Part shown: positions 36,551 to 42,500 of the stretch, piece by piece
Layout of the letters: each line of letters opens with the position of its first letter
How positions within the stretch are numbered: the first letter of the stretch is position 1
NCBI GenBank assembly: GCA_949358305.1
Contig: OX442324.1
Location: forward strand, 1,056,001 to 1,098,500
Direction: 5' to 3'
Source: Strigamia acuminata
Lineage: Eukaryota > Arthropoda > Chilopoda > Geophilomorpha > Linotaeniidae
Length of the DNA stretch: 42,500 nucleotides
The notes under the pieces: generated by a model
What the model saw: the letters and a program-made list of their open reading frames with translations, nothing else
What the model was told of the DNA's origin: nothing
The model's database searches: none
Program-made: the position numbers and the translations under genes

Positions 36551-36832
36551 TCAGACATTAAGTGTTGTGTGAAATTATTTTTTTTGTGTATTATTTATTT
36601 TGTATTGTTTGTCAATGATGTGAGCCCAGGTGTACTGGAGCGAGCAGAGACAGTATTTTTCACTTATTATTTGAATTTGATATTTTTTTTTTGATTTTGT
36701 TATTGTTTTTATTTTCATTCATATTGAATGTAGTATTGTTTTTTTTGGAGTATTAGTTTGTATAGAAAATCAGAAAACTGTGAACAAAAAAAATTAATAT
36801 AAGTGAGAAAAACATCAAAAAGTGTTATCTTT
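36551..36832 (+). other. T5 3' UTR, interrupted by T6
   Basis: T-rich then A-rich non-coding DNA. No polypurine tract or LTR start of T5 is visible before the T6 LTR at 36833. Confidence 0.45.
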
Positions 36833-36867
36833 TGTGACGGTTATAAAACCGTATTAGCCAATGTTCA

Positions 36868-36880
36868 CACTAGATGGCGC
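36868..36880 (+). promoter_or_regulatory. CTCF-like site in T6 LTR
   Basis: CACTAGATGGCGC matches the core of the CTCF recognition sequence (CCASYAGRKGGCRS, from memory). It lies 35 bp inside the LTR, upstream of the TATA box. Binding is not shown by sequence alone. Confidence 0.45.
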
Positions 36881-37166
36881 TGTTTATCTAACGCGCGCAG
36901 TTTAAACTCGATAAAGTTACGAGTTATATTAAAGAATTAATATAAACGTTGCGAATAAAATATACAGTATTTTATTAGACTCAACTAAGTATTATTTACT
37001 TGAGATATTGATTTTATCGAATCAATATCCTGTTGTACTCACCTGTTGAAGAGAACCAATCGGACTCTTCTGGACCCAGTTCAATATTAGGTCCGGACTA
37101 GTGATCCACGAATCCATGGATTCTGACGTCTGATTGGTTGTCGCTAATCTGATTGTTCTCTAGAAC

Positions 37167-37174
37167 TATATAAG
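37167..37174 (+). promoter_or_regulatory. T6 LTR TATA box
   Basis: TATATAAG, about 330 bp into the LTR. Transcription would start near 37195. Confidence 0.5.
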
Positions 37175-38325
37175 CTCTGGTTTTCCACCAGACCTTCGGC
37201 TTGTTTTCTGTATGTTTGTATGTGTTGTTGGTTATCGTTTGATTTCTCTCTTTCTTATCGACACATCGGGCCCCCTCGACTCTCATCCTAATGGATATTG
37301 TTGTTGTAGCGTCATTTCGGGAAGACTAACTCCGGTAACCAAATAGTCCCGTAGCGCTAGCTAGCTGTTCTAGGAAGCAGTAGGATTTCGTACGGTGACA
37401 TAGTATATCGTCCATGCACGGGATTGATTAACCCGTAAAACAAATATCAAATTATATGATCGGTGATAGTCGCATCTATTTGCGAGATTCTCCGATCATA
37501 GGTCAGATGCTCTGCCAGAGCATATATACGGGAAGTCAAACCCGTCAAACAAATGCGGGCAAACCGTTTTCCCAGGGTTCCGATGCAGTGCATTGGCCCT
37601 TCCGTTAAGTGGGCAAGATTTGTCCGAGGTCGGTAAAAGCCTTATTCACAGGCAAACGCACCGGGTTGGTGGCCCGTGAGCAATTGCATTCATACCTTGC
37701 GCTAAACAAACACTCGGGTATTGGTAATGCCGATCTGGTAGTCCCCCAGGAACTGTTTACCCAGTGGTTGGTACCACTGAAAGCGACTCGTCGCAGAAAA
37801 CAAATACCCGGCGCCTGATCACGAGATCTTGTCGTCGTAAGGCATGCTGGCGGATGGAGCCTCAACAACTCCCGCGATGGTCCCCTCGACTGTCGTGACT
37901 GTTGTATTACGCTAATAATGTTTTGTTTATTTGAATTCGGAATATTCTAACGAATATTCCTCTACAAACACGATGGACTCTCCGTGTTATTAGACATCCA
38001 AGCTGCGTGACCGAATACGTCTCCGTAGCGCTAACTGTGACGATGCCGCAAAGTCAGCCGCACCACTCGAACAGCATCGCCCGGATCCTCAACCAGTGTA
38101 GCCGCCGTTACACTTATCCAGAACCCCAATCCAGTTGTAATGTTAATAAACATGTAATTATATCACACAAAATCGTAAGTTGTATTATTTCGTTATATTT
38201 CCATTAGTCACACAGACTCGTAGCTTATCTCGGTTAGGTTATTTCTAGGTTTAGAAATGTCTTGTTTAAACCGATTTATATCTTATAATGGCTAATTATT
38301 CAGCCAAAAGTAGAATCGTCACAAG

Positions 38326-38343
38326 TGGAGGTTCTACCGAGAT
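38326..38343 (+). other. T6 primer binding site, tRNA-Gln-like
   Basis: TGGAGGTTCTACCGAGAT, two bases after the LTR end, closely resembles the complement of the tRNA-Gln 3' end (one or two differences depending on the isoacceptor, from memory). Confidence 0.65.
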
Positions 38344-39445
38344 AGGCTGCCCAAATTTTAATTAAAATAGTTGAAGTTTTGTGTGTCTATCGTGAATTCG
38401 AATAGTGTAGCTTTTACGGTGATTTTTGTGTGTAAAATAAGTTTCGAACGAAATTTATTTTCGTGTCTAATATATTTTATTCTGTTTTAAGCTGTTACAA
38501 AGATAATAAATGTAATTCATTTGCATTTCCGATTTTCCGCCGAAGAAATTGTATGTTTTAACAAACTAATAATTTCCCACCGCGTGGTCAGGCCTAATGA
38601 TCAGACCACGAGAATTGGAAAATCTTGCCCGAACTTGTCGTTGTTACGTCCGCCCGTGATACGTCGATTCGCCGTCGTCGATTCGAGAAACCACGTGGTT
38701 GGGCCTAATGCGAAAAGTTCAAAGTTTTACCGGGAATTCTAAATGAATTCCGACAGGTATTTGTAGTTTGTTTATTTTTATAACTGTATAAATACTTGAG
38801 ATTTCAAGTTAAACCTAACTTTATCCGCGTGAATGAAATACAAGAAAATTGACATTTTCAAAGGAATTAAAAATTTTATATTTTATTTCAAGAGAGTTTA
38901 TTTCATTTACATACTTGATTCTACATTAAAATGTTCGGTCAAAATTAGGATTTCAAAACATTGAAATCAAATATCTACGAGTGAAAAATTCATTCCAATG
39001 TTGGCGAAGAAATTCTCGTTTGTTGTGTTGCCTAGCAACCAATGCTTTGCAGCAAAGCAGTAGTAGTCGAAAGATTTCACGTGCTCTTGTTATACGGAAT
39101 TTCAGCAAAATTCAAATTGGTTATAAATAAGATTTTATTATGAAAATAAGTAATACTTTTTCGGTGAATTTGGATGATCGTCCATTCTTATTTTGTGACT
39201 ACGTCATAATTGCGTAATCTGACTAGATCATGGGTCCGCGAAAAATGGTGAAATCCATCAATCACAGACAAGATTAAAATCTCGTGAGACTAACGTTCGA
39301 AGTTCAACCAATCAGAGAGGTTTGCCGAGGTATTTGAAACCCAGAACGACCCAGTGAAACCATTGCTTCGTTTGCAACCTTCCGGATCGCTTGTAACTTC
39401 TTCGTTTATTTGTGAATTTTTTGGAATCTCGATTTCGATTAAAAG
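38344..39445 (+). other. T6 leader
   Basis: Non-coding, 1.1 kb. CGTGGTYRGGCCTAATG occurs at 38583-38599 and 38694-38710. The first copy also forms a hairpin with GACCACG at 38604-38610. An X-box-like site and an adjacent GCTTTGC-A-GCAAAGC palindrome lie at 39027-39058. Confidence 0.5.
39027..39039 (+). promoter_or_regulatory. RFX X-box-like site
   Basis: GTTGCCTAGCAAC is a full match to the X-box consensus GTNRCC-N-RGYAAC bound by RFX factors. The motif is palindromic and 410 bp upstream of the gag ATG. Confidence 0.45.
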
Positions 39446-41122
39446 ATGACTAGTAATCAGCATTCGATGAATACCCGTGGTAAGGAAAGAACGTGTTTGA
39501 CCGGTGGAATTAATTTAGCCGGATTTGTACCCGTTCCAGATGAAACGGAAACAGTGAATATCGTGGAAAACCACGTGGACGATAATAATGTTTCAATTGA
39601 ACCGACCGACCCAGTCGCCATTATCGATCCAGTTGTGGAAGTAACTGATCCTACCCCCGTGGAGGAAATGAATCGTTCATTAGATGGATCACATTTAGGT
39701 CCAGCTGGACTTTTTATTTGTCGAGATTATTGTCTGAATCCAATTCAATTTGGAACAATGGCCGAAGTTTTAGATTTTGTTAACACACATCGAGACCCGT
39801 CGGAGCATTCTAGTTCTAGATCACAGACTCCACGTAATCAAGGACCGACAGATCCTGGTTTGAATCCGACGACCCCGATCACTCGGTATCGACAGAAAAC
39901 GACAGGACCTCCGACAACCAATCGGAAATCTCGTTGGGATCAACAGAATCCTACACCCGGCAGTTTTGAACAAGCGTTCTATCGGCGAATGAATAATCAA
40001 CTTATTGCTTCTCATAAAAGAAGGTTTACGGGTCTTAATAATAATAAAAACCCAAATCCTGGTTTTCCAAATGGAGCCAACAGTTGTCCGAATCTTGCTG
40101 CTGAACCCATTCATGGTTTAAATAGCGATTTAAGCTCTCAGTTAAGAGGGGTAGTCGATCCAAACAATCGTTTGAATCCCTTTTCTGGAAATAATAATAT
40201 TCCAAACCAATTGCCTGTATCGCAAGGAAGTTATCCAGTTCAGCCGAACTTAAATAACTTAAATAATCCGAATAACTGTTCAAGTTCCGGTAATCAAGGC
40301 CAGTGGAATAACTATTCACAACCTGGCAATCAGAACCAGTCGAATAATTTTTCGAACCAAGGTTATCAGGGAAATTCGAATAATCATTCGAACTTTGGAA
40401 ATCAAGGTGGAGCGAATAATCATTCCAACTTTGGTAACCAAAGAAGGCAAAATCCCAGTGGATCGAATAATCATTCGAATTTTGGTAACCAAAGAAGGCA
40501 AAATCCCAGTGGATCGAATAATCATTCGAATTTTGGCAACCAAGGTGGACCGAATAATCATTCGAATTTTGGCCATCAAGGTAGACAAAATCAAGGAGGG
40601 TCGAATAATTTCAACCCCAATAATTTTAATGGCTCCAGTCAAAATAATTCGAGTCATTCTAATAATGGTTCGACGAATGATAATTCGCGACCAACAAGTA
40701 GTTTTGGGATGTCAGCAGACGACTTAGCTACTATTGCATTAAATATGCATAAACTAGCCCAAGTAGGAAAGAATTCCACACCTGCAACACCCCAAACTAT
40801 AAGTTTGAAACCCCCCGACATACCTGTATTTTCGGGTAAAACTGAAGAAAGCGAGCGCTTCCTCAGTATAATTCGAAACGTTGCGTTTCTGCGAAATATT
40901 TCACTTGATGAAATGCTAGTAAAAGGCGTGGCTGGTTACTTAACCGACCTCGCATATAGTTGGTTTCAAGAGAGACGAGACAACTTTCATAATTGGGATA
41001 CGTTTGAAAAAGCGTTTAGAGGAAGGTTTGCGGAGTGCGAAAGGGACCCCATTTTTAACATTACGGCTGCCTATATGCTGATCCCCTGTTCGCAATTTTG
41101 CGGCGGATTTTGCGGATTTTGA
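39446..41122 (+). pseudogene. gag: T6 Gag, Asn-rich, C-terminus truncated
   Basis: From ATG 39446. After about 190 residues of Asp/Pro/Thr-rich sequence the protein becomes extremely rich in Asn, Ser, Gly and Gln (about residues 190-430), with tandem repeats of NNHSNFGNQ type. A retrotransposon Gag capsid-like region begins near residue 450: KPPDIPVFSGKTEESERFL, YLTDLAYSWFQERRDNFHNWDTFEKAFRGRF. The similarity ends near 41070; the final 15 residues are read from unrelated DNA before TGA at 41122. No zinc knuckle, protease or pol remains. Confidence 0.8.
40377..40586 (+). repeat. Coding tandem repeat in T6 gag
   Basis: Five units beginning CGAATAATCATTC at 40377, 40413, 40464, 40515 and 40551, with periods 36, 51, 51 and 36 bp. 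The two 51-bp units differ by one or two bases. All periods are multiples of three, so the frame is kept. Confidence 0.85.
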
Positions 41123-41667
41123 TCAATCCGCAGAAATTGCACTTTACAAGTTTATTTTATGATTTTGTACCATTTTGTAACTTAAAAACACAAATGAACA
41201 ATGTAATCACTCTATAATGCTGTTGGTTTAATCAGCACATTGTACTGCACAAAAACGCGCGCGCTCGCGATAGTACATCACCAAATGTACTTGCACTCAC
41301 TCAAGTGGCATTTTTAGCCATTTTTCGTAGTAAAAATGGCCGTTTTTCGTCAAAATGGTCATTTTCAGCCATTTTTCATAGTGAAAATGGCTTTCTTCGT
41401 CGTTTTTTTTATAAAAAATGGCTGTTTTTCATCAAAAATGGCCGTTTTCATCATTGAAACGTTATAAAAATGTAACTTTTCAATGGCGTTTTGACGGAAC
41501 CGATAAATTTTGAAATTTCACACATTGAAACCCTAATACAGGTGAATTAGTGACGCCTAATTTGTTTTAACAAATAAAGCAAACTACATCTCGCAATTTT
41601 GCATCGTACCGCATCACCTCGCCTCATTTCCGGTCTGGAAAATTAATGAAAATTAATAAACGCCCCG
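41071..41667. other. Non-coding DNA that interrupts T6 gag
   Basis: No ORF. It starts with nested inverted repeats: GCAATTT (41092-41098) with AAATTGC (41134-41140) and GCGGATT (41112-41118) with AATCCGC (41125-41131). It goes on to an alternating GCCATTTTT array. Probably part of a non-autonomous element, as T6 gag ends abruptly here. Confidence 0.45.
41317..41454. repeat. Alternating GCCATTTTT / AAAAATGGC array
   Basis: Hairpin GCCATTTTT (41317-41325) with AAAAATGGC (41332-41340), a second GCCATTTTT (41368-41376) with AAAATGGC (41384-41391), then two further AAAAATGGC copies separated by TTTTTCRTC. The array can fold into several alternative hairpins. Confidence 0.65.
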
Positions 41668-42500
41668 GCGTTTATTTGAGGCAATACGGCAATACGGCAA
41701 TTGGAACCCGAAAATAACGTGGGGCTGTGTGAAAACCTGGATTTGAATTTCGTCAACGCGCGCGTTGACGCATGGGGAATGTGGGGGTCCCTTCCCAGTC
41801 AATTTCACCCCTAAAATATCCCGAAATTGACGATACATGCATTTCCAGTTAGAAAAATTGAGCTTCATGTAAATTTTGATTGTTTAGCTTTTTTTTGAAA
41901 TTTCACCAATTTTCCTTATCTCCAGCCTTCCTCGCTCATTTGACACTAAAATGACCTGCATTGAGGATTTTTCCCATAATCCTTTTCGCATGTATGGAGC
42001 GCAAACAGTCGCAATAAATGAATTCAGCGGAATTCGACCTTGAGTTTGCGACGCCATCTTGAATATGAGTAAAAGCACAGTATGGTGTCAATTATTCGAA
42101 CTGATCGCGGAGCATGGGACAAAAATTGAATAAAAACGAAGAAATATGATTAAAATTCAACAGAAATCTACACAAAATGATAAGAAATGTATAAACATTG
42201 ATCAGAAATCGACAAAAATCGACTGAAACCTGACAATAATCAATTCAGAATGACAAATAACGATTACAATTGGCAAAAATTGATCAAAAATACAGAAAAA
42301 TCGATTAAAAACCAGCAAAAAACGAACAGAAATCGATAAAATCAATTAAAAATCAACAAATAGCCATTTTGTTTGTTTTTGAACAAATTAAGAACTTTGA
42401 AAACACACGACAATTTGAAAGAATAAAAACCGGGGTCAAATACGCGCAGCTACTCGTTTGAACGCCGGGGAGGTGTGGGTGATGTGCCTCGAATAAACGC
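41668..42500. mobile_element. T7: DNA element with terminal inverted repeats, reaching the window edge
   Basis: GCGTTTATTTGAGGCA at 41668-41683 is the inverse of TGCCTCGAATAAACGC at 42485-42500 (15 of 16 matches). The first end lies in a palindrome AATAAACGCC-CC-GGCGTTTATT (41656-41677), suggesting the true tip includes the CCGG. Nothing inside codes for a transposase. The right tip may extend a few bases past the window. Confidence 0.6.
42119..42361. repeat. A-rich quasi-periodic tract
   Basis: About 240 bp built of degenerate AAAAATCGA / AAATCAA words at short irregular spacing, poor in G on this strand. Low-complexity internal filler of T7. Confidence 0.5.

Larger units (their letters stand above)
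28178..36832 (+). mobile_element. T5: gypsy LTR retrotransposon with Ulp1-like protease ORF, 3' LTR missing
   Basis: LTR, leader, gag, full-length pol with GPY/F-like C-terminus, two additional ORFs and a 3' UTR, all plus strand. The 3' LTR is not found before T6 begins at 36833, which suggests T6 inserted into the 3' UTR of T5. T5 pol has no stop or frameshift, so this is one of the youngest copies here. Confidence 0.85.
36833..38323 (+). repeat. T6 5' LTR, 1491 bp
   Basis: Perfect 7-bp inverted termini TGTGACG and CGTCACA. TATA box TATATAAG at 37167-37174 and polyadenylation signal AATAAA at 38145-38150, so the R region would be nearly 1 kb. Two related hairpins with ACGGG/CCCGT stems lie at 37418-37436 and 37528-37545, each followed by a similar AAACAAAT tail. 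Confidence 0.75.
36833..41070 (+). mobile_element. T6: gypsy-like LTR retrotransposon, only LTR, leader and gag left
   Basis: A long LTR with TGTGACG/CGTCACA termini, a primer site, a 1.1-kb leader and a gag ORF that stops being Gag-like near 41070. No pol in the window. Inserted in the 3' UTR of T5. Confidence 0.75.

Noticed and set aside
36620-36655. T5 3' LTR starting TGTGAGCCCAGG
   Set aside because: It does not resemble the start of the proposed T5 5' LTR.
37609-37868. ORFs inside the T6 LTR
   Set aside because: Short frames on both strands without domains; the segment is LTR sequence.
40377-40586. CRISPR-like array
   Set aside because: Units are contiguous, in frame and coding, without spacers; eukaryotic context.

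Overview
This is a eukaryotic, probably insect (certainly arthropod-like), repeat-rich genomic window. It holds almost no host coding sequence. It is a pile of LTR retrotransposons of the Ty3/gypsy and Ty1/copia types, two foldback Tc1/mariner-type elements and a terminal-inverted-repeat DNA element. The organism call rests on copia-type initiator-tRNA priming, TA-flanked foldback elements and AT-rich spacers; no host gene here fixes the species. Element names T1-T7 and M1-M2 are my own labels. || Layout, left to right. 1-2690: a minus-strand gene of unknown identity that leaves the window on the left, perhaps spliced to a short upstream exon, followed by non-coding DNA. 2691-10742 (minus): T1, a Ty3/gypsy element with a very long Gag, a Gag-Pol minus-one frameshift signal with two tandem A AAA AAC sites, Pol broken by one frameshift inside the integrase, a tRNA-Pro-like primer site and a 5' LTR; no 3' LTR is visible. 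10881-11104 (plus): a RING-H2 finger exon, the best candidate for host coding sequence. 11202-11770: AT-rich direct repeats. 11991-13540 (plus): T2, the left end of a copia-like element. 13541-23591 (minus): T3, a decayed gypsy-like element with 3' LTR, polypurine tract, a 3' region full of hairpins, two overlapping unusual ORFs (one with DnaJ-type CxxCxGxG motifs), a protease split by M2, a Gag with an in-frame stop, and no reverse transcriptase. 23592-28177 (plus): T4, a copia element with LTR, half-tRNA-iMet primer site, Gag-PR-IN and most of RT. 28178-36832 (plus): T5, a gypsy element with Gag, full PR-RT-RH-IN, and two further ORFs, the second a Ulp1/C48 cysteine protease with a complete set of catalytic residues. 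36833-about 41070 (plus): T6, a gypsy element with a 1491-bp LTR, tRNA-Gln-like primer site, and an Asn-rich truncated Gag. 41071-42500: non-coding inverted arrays and a TIR element (T7) whose right end coincides with the window end. || How it fits together. T2, T3, T4, T5 and T6 each show only the left part of an element, and each is cut at the exact place where the next begins. The simplest reading is a nested stack in which each element inserted into the previous one, with the missing right halves lying beyond 42500 in reverse order. The most unusual contents are the Ulp1-like protease ORF in T5, three structured hairpins with compensatory base changes in T3, the DnaJ-type zinc motif ORF pair in T3, the doubled slippery heptamer in T1, and recurrence of a YY1/Pho-like decamer in several unrelated elements.
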